Made by a program: the position numbers and the translations under genes. This document shows positions 44,406 to 52,364 of a stretch of 64,000 nucleotides of DNA, piece after piece. Position 1 is the first letter of the stretch, and each line of letters opens with the position of its first letter. The DNA is from LMUY01 sp964235495 (GTDB lineage: Bacteria; Pseudomonadota; Alphaproteobacteria; Acetobacterales; Acetobacteraceae): assembly GCA_964235495.1 (NCBI GenBank), contig CAXSAX010000020.1:3268-67267 (forward strand), in the 5' to 3' direction. Below the pieces are notes generated by a model, which was not told where the DNA came from, did not search any database, and worked only from the letters and a program-made list of their open reading frames with translations.

Positions 44406-45256
44406 GGCATATGCCTCGGGTTTAGGGTTTCGTCAAAGTAGTGCTTTCTCCGTACCCATTTGAAACCCTCATGCTTCGTGATCGCTGCGCTTTCGGTTGG
44501 GCCGCCCACTGTGGCTGCTCCGAATTTGAAGCGAGCGAACCGAGCCGTGGTTTCCACAAGAAACTCAGCGAAGTCGATTGCATCTTGAATCGGCATAGCG
44601 GCGGCAATCAAGTTTATTTGTAGCTCTGCTTGCAACGCCAAGATGACGGCGGCGATAGATGCTTGTGCCACGCCAGCCTTTAACAAAGCGTTTTCAAGAC
44701 CAGCCCCATGACCCAGGACCAATCGGCTGAACACTTCGGGATCGCCGCCGGCGTAGACCTGAGTGGCGCCTGGTGCGAATAGCAGCTTAGGCGGCGCGCA
44801 TTGGCCTTGAGATATCTCAATCAGCCACGCTTCACTCAGACCGATTCCCGCAGAATGTCCGGCGACTACAAAGCCAAGCTGAGTACCAGCCGAGGGTGGT
44901 ATATTTTGCTTGACCCAATGCTCATCATACAAAAACTCCCGACACCGGACGGCTACCTGCTCAATGGTAAAGTTTTGAGCATCTAGATGCCATGTAGGGA
45001 ATGCTGGGTCTTCTCCTGAAAATCTCCGGCGAAGATCTTTTGCAAGTGTTGATATGGAATAAGGCCCTATACTTCCAGCCGAAAATGTTAAAGCTCCAAT
45101 AGGAAAACCTTTACATAAGTTAAATATTTTGTTGGCATTATTGTAGACATTCAGAACGTTATCTGGAGCAGGCTTTGCGGTATCAATTAGAGTAGACGCA
45201 CTATCAGAGGCTAATACTATCCCGTCGTGAACTTGGAGAGCTATTGCAATCGTCAC
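44402..45256 (-). CDS. proteasome-like Ntn-hydrolase (transposon cargo)
   Basis: Protein of 284 residues resembling proteasome/HslV/Anbu subunits. From the GTG at 45256 it reads M-TIAIALQVHDGIVLASDSAS. Removal of Met would expose Thr1, and Asp lies at position 17, as in proteasome beta subunits. NKIFNLCKG with a Lys-Ile near 42 and LTFSAGSIGP fit the K33 strand and the following glycine loop; YAGGDPEVFSRL fits a later conserved turn. The frame extends to an ATG at 45316, but the 20 extra residues look random and AGGG precedes the GTG. No ATPase unfoldase is nearby. The substrate is unknown and assembly is a prediction. Confidence 0.75.
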   Translation of the reverse strand: MTIAIALQVHDGIVLASDSASTLIDTAKPAPDNVLNVYNNANKIFNLCKGFPIGALTFSAGSIGPYSISTLAKDLRRRFSGEDPAFPTWHLDAQNFTIEQVAVRCREFLYDEHWVKQNIPPSAGTQLGFVVAGHSAGIGLSEAWLIEISQGQCAPPKLLFAPGATQVYAGGDPEVFSRLVLGHGAGLENALLKAGVAQASIAAVILALQAELQINLIAAAMPIQDAIDFAEFLVETTARFARFKFGAATVGGPTESAAITKHEGFKWVRRKHYFDETLNPRHMP

Positions 45257-45338
45257 GAGTCGTTGCCCTGGCAGTTTTCCCGACAGTGACTCACACAAAC
45301 TCTGGCTCGTCAACAAGACAAAAGATCAGAAACATTGC

Positions 45339-45770
45339 TTACCCTACCAACCCCCAAACCACGGTGCCCCCGTCTCCCCCTATCTCGCCAACCATTCCAT
45401 TCGTCCGCTGATACCGGAGCGCCATGTCCACCCGCTTGCTCATGGCTCGCGTAAGCGCCCGGTCAGCGTGGTCTAGCCCCCGCTCCGCCATGATGGCCGC
45501 AGCTATGGCCTTCGCCGCCATCGGCTCCCCAGCGCGTCGCAGAGTGTCCAGCACGGCGCGGCTGATGGAAGCCGTCTCGGCTGGCGTTGCCATGCGCCGG
45601 TAGCGAGGCCGGATCGTCGCCAACTCGTATTCAGGATCAAACTGCCGAATCACGTCATCCAGAGCCGCAAGGCTGGCATGTATCTCATGCAGCCGGGTCT
45701 GTATGGTGTGCATCTCGCCCGCCAACTCGGCGCGGCGTTCGACAAGGGCAACGATGGTGTGGTCCGTCAC
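45339..45770 (-). CDS. unknown regulator-like protein with coiled coil (transposon cargo)
   Basis: Protein of 143 residues. The N-terminal third is a coiled coil (IVALVERRAELAGEMHTIQT, RLHEIHASLAALDDVIRQF); the middle reads TASISRAVLDTLRRAGEPMA and AKAIAAAIMAERG, a winged-helix-like pattern; and the end is GEIGGDGGTVVWGLVG. This resembles small DNA-binding modules but is not a family I can name. It starts at a GTG with GGAG seven bases upstream. Operator 3 (45805-45821) lies 35 bases before the start, so the XRE protein probably controls it. It is GC-rich, unlike the hydrolase gene behind it. Confidence 0.65.
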   Translation of the reverse strand: MTDHTIVALVERRAELAGEMHTIQTRLHEIHASLAALDDVIRQFDPEYELATIRPRYRRMATPAETASISRAVLDTLRRAGEPMAAKAIAAAIMAERGLDHADRALTRAMSKRVDMALRYQRTNGMVGEIGGDGGTVVWGLVG

Positions 45771-45804
45771 AGCGCGACTCCATGGTCAACGTTGGATATT
45801 GACA

Positions 45805-45821
45805 CCAACGCTTAACGTTGG
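45805..45821. promoter_or_regulatory. operator 3 (CCAACG-N5-CGTTGG)
   Basis: Six-base arms around CTTAA with the same spacing as operators 1 and 2, plus a half site GTCAACGTTGG at 45785-45795. Placed between the gene at 45339-45770 and the right end of the element. Confidence 0.6.
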
Positions 45822-45831
45822 CACTAGTGTT

Positions 45832-45857
45832 TTAGGTGTATCTGCTACATAATGCCG
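45832..45857 (-). repeat. right terminal inverted repeat
   Basis: Complement reads CGGCATTATGTAGC and then AGATACACCTAA; one mismatch to the left end. Confidence 0.92.
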
Positions 45858-46259
45858 GACATCTTCGCCATCGAGGCCTGCTCCACCCTGCCCAACCTGC
45901 TGGACAAGCGCTCCCGCTTCGCCCCCTCCATCCAGTCCCTGATGGCGGTGTGCCCGCTGGTCTGGCTCATGGCGCCGGTGACGCCGGACAGCGCCGTGCT
46001 GCGCTGGCAAGTGACCGGCGTGCTGCGCGAGACGCCCACGGCGCACCTCGTGCTGCCGGTGCGGGACTTGCGGGTGATGTACGGGCTGAACAGCCGGCAC
46101 TACCAGGGCTTCCTGCAGCACCAGGTGCCGCACCCGCACGAGTTCTTCGTCCCCATGGAGGCGCTCACGGCGCAGAACGGCGACCAGAACCCGGCGATGC
46201 AGGCCATCGTCGCCCGCGCCTCCACCCGTTCCAACTTCTTCGACCAATCCGCCGCGTGA
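45858..46259 (+). pseudogene. 3' part of the gene split by the transposon
   Basis: Continues the frame broken at 41249: IFAIEACSTLPNLLDKRSRF, PSIQSLMAVCPLVWLMAPVT, VRDLRVMYGLNSRHYQGFLQ, and SNFFDQSAA to a TGA at 46257. An ATG created by the inverted repeat at 45852 could translate 135 residues of it, so a truncated product is possible. The stop overlaps the GTG of the DUF188 gene, showing that the two were an operon before the insertion. Confidence 0.85.
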
Positions 46260-46744
46260 CTCGCATCTACGTGGATGCGGACGCCTGCCCGGTGCGCGAG
46301 GAGATCTACCGCGTCGCCGCCCGCACGGGGCTGGAGGTGCTGGTGGTGCACAACGGCTCCCGCCCGATCCGCCCGCCCGGCCAGCCCGGGGTGCAGGTGG
46401 TGATCGTGCCGGACGGCCCGGACGCGGCGGATGACTGGATCGCCGAGCGGGTCGGCCCGGACGATCTGTGCGTGACGGCCGACATCCCGCTCGCCAAGCG
46501 CTGCCTCGACCGCGGCGCCCGCGCGCTCGGGCACGCCGGCCGGCCCTGGACCGGGGACAACATCGGCAGCGCCCTGGCCGGCCGGGAGATCGCGCGGCAC
46601 CTGCGCGAGACCGGGGCCGGCGGCGGCGGGCACGCGGCCATGACGGCGGCCGACCGGTCGCGCTTCAGCTCGGCGCTGGATGCGGCGGTGATGGCGCTGA
46701 AGCGGGAGATAGCGCGGCGCGCGCCGCCGCCGGGTCATCGGTGA
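46256..46744 (+). CDS. YaiI/YqxD (DUF188) family protein
   Basis: PIN-like protein of 162 residues: RIYVDADACPVREEIYRVAA, NGSRPIRPPG, DDWIAERVGPDDLCVTADIP, LAKRCLDRGARALGHAGRPW and a C-terminal DRSRFSSALDAAV. The acidic residues of the NYN/PIN-type site are present, so it may be a nuclease, though no activity is established for the family. GTG start overlapping the preceding stop. With the transposon upstream, its expression now depends on the truncated upstream frame or a new promoter. Its end overlaps the convergent GDPD gene by 80 bases. Confidence 0.88.
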   Translation: MTRIYVDADACPVREEIYRVAARTGLEVLVVHNGSRPIRPPGQPGVQVVIVPDGPDAADDWIAERVGPDDLCVTADIPLAKRCLDRGARALGHAGRPWTGDNIGSALAGREIARHLRETGAGGGGHAAMTAADRSRFSSALDAAVMALKREIARRAPPPGHR

Positions 46745-47549
46745 TGAGGCCGTCCACGCCCCATGCCGGCAGCCGCAGCCAGGCGGCCGGGTCGTTCACC
46801 GTCCAGGGCGCCACGCGCAGCCCGGCGGCCTGGGCGCGCCGCAGCCGGGCGCGGGTCAGCTCGCGCCACTGCGGCGACCAGGTGCCGCCGCCCTCCGCCG
46901 CCACCGCCTGCGGCAGCCGGCGCTGCCCGCCGCGCCACGTGCGGGTGCTGCGGGCGGTGAGCCAGGCATAGGCCAGGTCCGGCCGGCGGCGGCGCAGGTG
47001 GCGTGGCCCGCGCCAGTCGAACGACTGCACGGTGACGCGCCCGGCGGCTCCCGCCAAGTCCACCGCTGCCGCCACCGCCTCCGCGAGCGCCTCGGGCGCG
47101 GCCGTCCAGTGCGGGCGGTTCGGGAAGGTTTTCAGCTCGATCGTCCAACGCGCCGCCGGGTGCAGCCGCAGCGCCTGCAGCAGCGTCGGCACCCGCGCGC
47201 CGTCCGCAGGACGCTGGCGGGGGAAGCGGCGCCATACGCGGCTGCCGGGGCGCAGCCGGCCCACGTCAAATTCCTGCAGGTGATCGTGGTCGATGCCGTG
47301 CAGCAGAACCCGGCGGCTGCCGAGCCAGGCGCCATCCGGGGTGCGCGCGATATCGCCGGGGAGGAACGGGTCGTGGCAGAGAACCACGACGCCGTCCCGC
47401 GTCATACCGGCATCGGCCTCGAACTGCCGGGTGCTGCCGGCCAGGGCGGCCTGGAAGCCGGGGAGGGTGTTCTCAGGATGCAGCGCGCGGGCGCCGCGGT
47501 GGCCGACAATGTCGATCGCCCAGCGAGCGCCGACGGCATCGATCGTCAA
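46665..47549 (-). CDS. glycerophosphodiester phosphodiesterase
   Basis: TIM-barrel enzyme of 294 residues that releases glycerol-3-phosphate from deacylated lipids. It has VGHRGARALHPENTLPGF, FEADAGMTRDGVVVLCHDPF with the metal-binding acid and His, TIELKTFPNRPH and PWTVNDPAAWLRLPAWGVDG. No signal peptide, so it is probably cytosolic like UgpQ. The last 25 residues are Pro/Ser-rich and lie opposite the DUF188 gene. It follows the small gene at 47556 with a six-base gap. Confidence 0.9.
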   Translation of the reverse strand: MTIDAVGARWAIDIVGHRGARALHPENTLPGFQAALAGSTRQFEADAGMTRDGVVVLCHDPFLPGDIARTPDGAWLGSRRVLLHGIDHDHLQEFDVGRLRPGSRVWRRFPRQRPADGARVPTLLQALRLHPAARWTIELKTFPNRPHWTAAPEALAEAVAAAVDLAGAAGRVTVQSFDWRGPRHLRRRRPDLAYAWLTARSTRTWRGGQRRLPQAVAAEGGGTWSPQWRELTRARLRRAQAAGLRVAPWTVNDPAAWLRLPAWGVDGLITDDPAAARAALSPASAPSPPHPAPS

Positions 47550-47555
47550 GCCGGT

Positions 47556-47834
47556 TCAGTCGTCGCCGCACTCGCATCCCGGGGTCGGCCCGGGGTCGCC
47601 GCGGGTGACGTGGTGGTCCACCCACTCGGAGACGAGGCGGCGCGCCTCGTTGATGGAGGCTTCCGGGTGGTGGATGCGGTACAGCACGGTGCAGGCGCGG
47701 AACGCGTCCATGTCGGCGTTGCCGGTGGCGCGCAGTTCCCGGTACGCCGTCACCACGGCCCGCTCGCAGCGCCGTCCGATCACCGACTGATCCCGTGCCA
47801 AAGTCTTCTCCACTTGCGAATTCCTCGCAGCCAT
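47556..47834 (-). CDS. conserved small protein, unknown function
   Basis: Protein of 92 residues: VIGRRCERAVVTAYRELRAT, AFRACTVLYRIHHPEASINE, ARRLVSEWVDHHVTRG, ending in GCECGDD. Helical with a His/Cys-containing end that could bind metal. It has the look of a conserved alphaproteobacterial orphan. It lies six bases upstream of the GDPD gene and 63 bases below the ELM1-like gene on the same strand. Confidence 0.65.
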   Translation of the reverse strand: MAARNSQVEKTLARDQSVIGRRCERAVVTAYRELRATGNADMDAFRACTVLYRIHHPEASINEARRLVSEWVDHHVTRGDPGPTPGCECGDD

Positions 47835-47897
47835 AGGGTAGGGCGGCGGGACACCGGCATCAAGTGTTTCTCCCCCGGCACGGTTGCGCCGCCTGGC

Positions 47898-48911
47898 CTA
47901 ATCGATCCCCTGCGGTCCCACCGACATGCGGGCGCGGATTTCCGCCGCCACCCGGCCCGCCTCGTCCAGCGGGGTGCGCGGCCAGGGCTGGAGGCTATGC
48001 TGCATGGGGCGCGCCTGGCCGGCCGCGAACAGCAGCTCGTGCAGGCGGCGCTGGCGCGGGGTGGCGCCGAGGCTGGCGATGAACACGGGCGCCTCGCCGC
48101 CGCATGCCTCGCACACCATGCTGGACGAGTTGCCGGTCACCACGGTGGCGTCCGCCAGGGCGATGGTGGCGGCGTAGGGGTTCTCCCCCGGCTCACCCCA
48201 TCGATGGAGCAGGTTCATGCAGGGGGCCAGGCCGTCGGCGATGGCGTCCGTCGCTTCGTCGCCGGTGCGGCGGCTGGTGCTGGCGAGCACGGAGCCGCCG
48301 GCGGAGGCGGCCATGCGGGCCACTTGCCGGGCCAGCGCGTGGGCGGCGGCGGGCCGCATCTCGCCGCCCTGCCCGCCGCCGACCAGCAGCGCGACCAGCG
48401 GGCGCGGCAGATGGGACAGGCGGCCGGCCCAGGACACGCGCGCCTGGGCCAGCACCAGCGGCGAGAGCCGGTGCGGCGGGCCCAGCACCGGGAGCACGTT
48501 GTCCGCCTGCCGCGGGCGGGCCTCCTTGGAGGTCACCACCAGGTCGAACAGGTTGCTGCGCAGCCGGGGCCGGCCGCAATGCACCACCCGGGTGCCGAAC
48601 TCCTGGCGCAGCCACAGCGCCACCGCCTCCGAGCGGGACCCGGCGGAGATGGCGAGCGCCGGGCCGCGCGGCGCCGAGAACGGCCAGCCCGCCATGGCCA
48701 GGCCGCGCAGGGTGCCGCGCCGGGTCAGCCCGGTGGCCCGGGCCCGCCACGTCCAGTTCAGCGGGATGCGCAGGTGCGGCACGCCGATGCGCTCGGCGAT
48801 GCTGATGGCCTGGGCGGAGGCGGCGTCCGCCGGGTCGTCCAGCACCCAGACGGGCGCGATCTCGTCCGTGGTGAGGCCGGCCGGGGTGCGCATCGCGCCG
48901 TCCTCACGCAT
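47898..48911 (-). CDS. ELM1/GtrOC1-like family protein
   Basis: Protein of 337 residues in the family of bacterial relatives of mitochondrial fission protein ELM1 (DUF1022), which has a glycosyltransferase-B-like fold. It has VWVLDDPADAASAQAISIAE, ISAGSRSEAVALWL, VTSKEARPRQADNVLPVLGP, VALLVGGGQGG, LASTSRRTGDEAT and ATVVTGNSSSMVCEACGGEA. The role in bacteria is unproven; an envelope sugar-transfer role is often suggested. A second ATG at 48893 is also possible. It diverges from pyrE over 74 bases. Confidence 0.82.
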   Translation of the reverse strand: MREDGAMRTPAGLTTDEIAPVWVLDDPADAASAQAISIAERIGVPHLRIPLNWTWRARATGLTRRGTLRGLAMAGWPFSAPRGPALAISAGSRSEAVALWLRQEFGTRVVHCGRPRLRSNLFDLVVTSKEARPRQADNVLPVLGPPHRLSPLVLAQARVSWAGRLSHLPRPLVALLVGGGQGGEMRPAAAHALARQVARMAASAGGSVLASTSRRTGDEATDAIADGLAPCMNLLHRWGEPGENPYAATIALADATVVTGNSSSMVCEACGGEAPVFIASLGATPRQRRLHELLFAAGQARPMQHSLQPWPRTPLDEAGRVAAEIRARMSVGPQGID

Positions 48912-48985
48912 GGCCGGGCGGCCTCCGGCATGGACGCACCCGGCCCGAGCCGCTATCGAGCCGCTTTGGCACGAAAGGGCGCGCG

Positions 48986-49708
48986 ATGCCGCAGCAGCAC
49001 CAGACGGACTGGGACCGGGACGCAGCCCTCACCACGGCGCGCATTCTGCTGGAGATCAAGGCCGTCAACTTCCGTCCCGAGGAGCCATACACCTTCACAT
49101 CCGGCTGGAAGTCCCCGGTTTACATCGATTGCCGCCGGATCATCTACTTCCCTCGCGCACGCGCGAAGATTTGTGCGCTCGGGGTGGAGCAGATCGGCCG
49201 CCACATCGGCTTCGAGACCATCGAGGCGGTGGCCGGCGGCGAGACCGCTGGCATCCCGTTCGCCGCCTGGATCGCGGACCGCATGATGGCGCCGATGGCC
49301 TATGTGCGGAAGAAGCCCAAGGGGTTCGGCCGCAACGCGCTGATCGAGGGCGACGTGCCGGAAGGCAAGCAGACGCTGCTGGTGGAGGACCTGACCACCG
49401 ACGGCCGCAGCAAGATTCAGTTCGCCCAGGCGCTGCGCGACGCCGGCGCCATCGTGAACCACGCCTTTGTGGTGTTCTACTACGGCGTGTTCCCCGGCAG
49501 CTTCGAGACGCTGGCCAAGATGGACATCACCCTGCACAGCCTGTGCACCTGGTGGGACGTGCTGGAAGCCTGCCGCGAGCGCCCCTACTTCGCCGAGCCG
49601 GCCCTGGCCGAGGTGCGGCGGTTCTTGGAGAACCCGGTGGCGTGGTCCGCCGCGCATGGTGGGGTGGCAAGTGCGGAGGAGGCGATGGCGCGGCGGGCGG
49701 CGACTTAG
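48986..49708 (+). CDS. pyrE: orotate phosphoribosyltransferase
   Basis: Makes OMP from orotate and PRPP in pyrimidine synthesis. The 240-residue protein has FTSGWKSPVYIDCRRIIYFP, VAGGETAGIPFAAWIADRM, the catalytic VRKKPKGFGRN loop and the PRPP motif TLLVEDLTTDGRSKIQFAQA. This is the longer alphaproteobacterial form with a C-terminal extension after SLCTWWDVL. The start at 48986 gives a normal N-terminus. A copy of the dispersed repeat follows its stop. Confidence 0.95.
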   Translation: MPQQHQTDWDRDAALTTARILLEIKAVNFRPEEPYTFTSGWKSPVYIDCRRIIYFPRARAKICALGVEQIGRHIGFETIEAVAGGETAGIPFAAWIADRMMAPMAYVRKKPKGFGRNALIEGDVPEGKQTLLVEDLTTDGRSKIQFAQALRDAGAIVNHAFVVFYYGVFPGSFETLAKMDITLHSLCTWWDVLEACRERPYFAEPALAEVRRFLENPVAWSAAHGGVASAEEAMARRAAT

Positions 49709-49712
49709 CATC

Positions 49713-49818
49713 GGGGCTCTGCCCCGAACCCCGCCAGAGGACAGTCGTCTTCTGGACACCTGATTATAACCAATGGGTCAAGGGAACTCCGTTCCCTTGC
49801 GGGTGCAGGGCAGAGCCC
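49713..49818 (+). repeat. dispersed intergenic palindromic repeat, copy B
   Basis: Modules in order: GGGGCTCTGCCCCGAACCCC, GCCAGAGGACAGTCGTCTTC, TGGACACCTGATTATAACCA, TGGGTCAAGGGAACTCC, GTTCCCTTGCGGGTGCAGGG, CAGAGCCC. Inner palindromes (AAGGGAAC / GTTCCCTT and others) plus matching outer ends (GGGGCTCTG / CAGAGCCC) make a large hairpin. It fills the gap between the convergent pyrE and the gene at 49828. Confidence 0.82.
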
Positions 49819-49827
49819 TACCCTTCC

Positions 49828-50211
49828 CTAGCGCACGTAGGCGTCGGTCCAGCCGACCTCGCCGCCCGTCTTCAGCCTGACCTCCACCCGGCTCAGCCCA
49901 TGCCGCTCCAGCACCTCCACCGCCGCCTCCTGGCCCATGATGCGGCAGCCGGCGAGCGGGTTGCCGGCGTCCGGCAGGCCCTCGGCGCGGCGGCGGTCCA
50001 CCTCCACCCGGTGCTGCAGGTAGTCCTCCGTGCCGCACAGCACGGCGCCGGGCTGCAGCTTGGGGCCGGAGATGCCGCGGCTCGGCGGCAGGGTGGACAC
50101 CGGCGGCGGCACGGAGGGCGGCAGCTCGTCCGGTGGCTCGCGCTGCCGCGCCTCCGCGGAAAGTCCCACCGCGCACAGCACCACCATTGCCGCCAAACCC
50201 ATCCGACGCAT
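49828..50211 (-). CDS. secreted protein of unknown function
   Basis: Protein of 127 residues with a signal peptide (MRRMGLAAMVVLCAVGLSAEA) and a mature part beginning with a Pro-rich stretch (ELPPSVPPPVSTLPPSRG). A later segment reads LCGTEDYLQHRVEVDRRRAE, CRIMGQEAAVEVLERHGLSR and VEVRLKTGGEVGWTDAYVR. The C-terminal WTDAYVR-type end suggests a small SH3-like periplasmic fold. Two cysteines could form a disulfide. The ATG at 50211 has GGGAGG six bases upstream, which decides it against longer forms. Confidence 0.75.
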   Translation of the reverse strand: MRRMGLAAMVVLCAVGLSAEARQREPPDELPPSVPPPVSTLPPSRGISGPKLQPGAVLCGTEDYLQHRVEVDRRRAEGLPDAGNPLAGCRIMGQEAAVEVLERHGLSRVEVRLKTGGEVGWTDAYVR

Positions 50212-50335
50212 CCGCGACCTCCCTGTCCGGCCGCCCTCATAGCCTGCCGCACGGCGCGCCGGAAGCGGGCGCGGGGTTACGCCGGCCGCCGCAAAGCGCC
50301 TAGTCTGCCCGGCATACCTTCGCAGGAGACGCAGG

Positions 50336-51727
50336 ATGCCCGTCCGCCCGAACTCCGCCGCCGCGCGCGACGTCGCGAACACGCTGCACCCCTACACCGA
50401 CCTGCTGGCGCACGAGGAGGCCGGCCCCATGGTCATCAGCCGCGGCCAGGGCGTGCGGGTGTGGGACGAGGACGGGCGCGAGTACATCGAGGGCGTCGCC
50501 GGGCTGTGGTGCGCCTCGCTCGGCTTCGACAACGAGCGGCTGGCCCGCGCGGCCTACGACCAGATGCGGGTGCTGCCGTTCTACCACGCCTTCACCGCCA
50601 AGTCGCACGGCCCGCTGATCGACCTGTCCGAGATGCTGGCCGAGCGGGCGCCGCTGGACGATGCGCGCGTGATCTTCGCCAACTCCGGGTCGGAGGCGAA
50701 CGACACCGCGGTCAAGCTGGCCTGGTACTACAACAACGCGCTGGGCCGGCCGGCGAAGAAGAAGATCATCGGCCGCATCAAGGGCTACCACGGCATCACC
50801 CTGGCCGCCGCCTCCATCACCGGGCTGCCGTACAACCACCGCTCGTTCGACCTGCCGCTGCCCGGCTTCATCCACAAGGGGACGCCGCACCACTACCACG
50901 GCGCGCTGGAGGGCGAGGGCGAGGAAGCCTTCGCCACACGCTGCGCCGAGGAGCTGGAGCGGCTGATCCTGGCCGAGGGGGCGGACACGGTCGCGGCGAT
51001 GTTCGCCGAGCCGCTGATGGGCGCCGGCGGGGTGATCCTGCCGCCCGCCAGCTACTTCGAGAAGGTCTGCGCCGTGCTGCAGCGCCACGACATCCTGCTG
51101 GTGGCCGACGAGGTGATCTGCGGCTTCGGCCGCACCGGCGAATACTGGGGCACGCAGACGTTTCACATGCAGCCGGACATCGTCACCTGCGCCAAGGCGC
51201 TGTCGGCCGCCTACCTGCCGATCTCGGCCACCCTGGTCAGCGGCCGGGTGTTCCGCCCGATCGCCGAGGAAAGCCACCGCATCGGCACCTTCGGCCACGG
51301 CTACACCTACTCCGGCCACCCGGTCGCCGCGGCGGTCGCGATCGAGGCGCTGAAGATCTACGACGAGATCGGCATCGTGGATCACGTGCGCGAGGTCGGC
51401 CCGCACATGCAGGACCAGCTGCGCCGCCGCTTCGCCGGCCACCCCCTGGTGGGCGAGGTGCGCGGCATCGGCATGATCGGCGCGTTCGAGCTGGTGGCCG
51501 ACAAGGCGGCCCGCCGCAACTTCGACCCGGCGCTCAGGCTCGCCGGCCGCCTGGCCAAGCTCGGCGAGGCGCACGGCGTCATCGTCCGCGCCCTGGCCAA
51601 CGACACGGTCGCGTTCAGCCCGCCGCTGGTGATGACCGCGGCCGAGGTCACCGAGATGCTGGACCGCACCGAGCGCGCGCTCGACGAATTGACGGCGCAG
51701 CTGCGGCACGAGCGGCTGGCGGCCTGA
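50336..51727 (+). CDS. class III aminotransferase, omega-amino acid type
   Basis: PLP enzyme of 463 residues. It has MVISRGQGVRVWDEDGREYI, EGVAGLWCASLG, FANSGSEANDTAVKLAWYYN, the PLP-contacting VADEVICGFGRTGEYWG and the lysine in CAKALSAAYLPIS, then GHGYTYSGHPVAAAVAIEAL. The combination matches aspartate aminotransferase family proteins that use putrescine, GABA or beta-alanine with pyruvate. The donor cannot be fixed. The DUF1194 gene follows with almost no gap, so the two may be co-transcribed. Confidence 0.9.
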   Translation: MPVRPNSAAARDVANTLHPYTDLLAHEEAGPMVISRGQGVRVWDEDGREYIEGVAGLWCASLGFDNERLARAAYDQMRVLPFYHAFTAKSHGPLIDLSEMLAERAPLDDARVIFANSGSEANDTAVKLAWYYNNALGRPAKKKIIGRIKGYHGITLAAASITGLPYNHRSFDLPLPGFIHKGTPHHYHGALEGEGEEAFATRCAEELERLILAEGADTVAAMFAEPLMGAGGVILPPASYFEKVCAVLQRHDILLVADEVICGFGRTGEYWGTQTFHMQPDIVTCAKALSAAYLPISATLVSGRVFRPIAEESHRIGTFGHGYTYSGHPVAAAVAIEALKIYDEIGIVDHVREVGPHMQDQLRRRFAGHPLVGEVRGIGMIGAFELVADKAARRNFDPALRLAGRLAKLGEAHGVIVRALANDTVAFSPPLVMTAAEVTEMLDRTERALDELTAQLRHERLAA

Positions 51728-51749
51728 GCTGGACGCCGACCTCGCCCTG

Positions 51750-52331
51750 GTGCTGGCGGTGGACGGGTCGGCCAGCGTCACGTTCGAGGAGTTCAACCTG
51801 CTGGCCGGCGGGCTCGGCGCCGCCCTGCGGGACCCGGCGGTGGTGGCCGGCCTGCTCGGCGGCGCGCGCCGGGCCAGCCTGCTCAGCCTGCTGCTGTGGT
51901 CCGGCCCGGGCGCGCAGGCGGTGGTGCTGGACTGGACCCGGGTGGCCACGCCGGCGGAGGTGGACGCGTTCGCGCAGGCGGTGGCGGACGCGCCGCGCGT
52001 CGTCCCGGCCGGCGAGACGGCAATCGGCGAGGCCCTGGCCGCCGCGGAAGCCCTACTGGCCACCCTGCCCGGCGCGGCGGCGCGCCGGGTGATCGACGTG
52101 GCGGGCGACGGACGCAGCAACGCCGGCGACCCGCCGCAGCCGGCGCGCGACCGGCTGGCCGCGGCGGGGGTGACGGTCAACGGGCTGTGCGTGCTGCACG
52201 AGGAGGCCGACCTGCTGCAGAGCTACGCGGACGAGGTGATCGGCGGCCCGGACGCCTTCGCGGTGGCGTGCGCGGACTATGCCGGGTTCGCGGAGGCGAT
52301 GCGGCGCAAGCTGGTGCGGGAGGTGGCATAG
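51750..52331 (+). CDS. DUF1194 (von Willebrand A-like) protein
   Basis: Protein of about 193 residues with a VWA-type fold: AVDGSASVTFEEFNLLAGGL with a DxSxS-like metal site, TAIGEALAAAEALLATLPG, RVIDVAGDGRSNAGDPPQPA and VTVNGLCVLHEEADLLQSYA. The start is unclear. The GTG at 51750 cuts into the first beta strand; a CTG at 51729 would restore it (LDADLALVLAVDG) but lacks a clear ribosome site, and the frame is closed at 51690. No signal peptide is visible, though relatives are often exported. Confidence 0.78.
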   Translation: MLAVDGSASVTFEEFNLLAGGLGAALRDPAVVAGLLGGARRASLLSLLLWSGPGAQAVVLDWTRVATPAEVDAFAQAVADAPRVVPAGETAIGEALAAAEALLATLPGAAARRVIDVAGDGRSNAGDPPQPARDRLAAAGVTVNGLCVLHEEADLLQSYADEVIGGPDAFAVACADYAGFAEAMRRKLVREVA

Positions 52332-52364
52332 GCGGGGGCCTATCGCCGGAGAAGGTGTGTTAGA

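Larger units (their letters stand above)
41250..45857. mobile_element. 4,608-bp compound transposon, IS1595/ISXO2 type with passenger genes
   Basis: Bounded by 26-bp inverted ends matching in 25 positions, with GACATCTT repeated directly outside both ends (41242-41249 and 45858-45865). IS1595-family elements are known to make 8-bp duplications and some subgroups (such as ISNwi1 and ISNha5) carry passengers. The transposase at 43280 is of that family. Other genes: ParA-like ATPase, XRE regulator, small coupled gene, proteasome-like hydrolase, and an unknown regulator-like gene. ParA and the hydrolase regions are far more AT-rich than the chromosome. The clean ends and duplication show that it moved as one unit and fairly recently. 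Confidence 0.9.
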
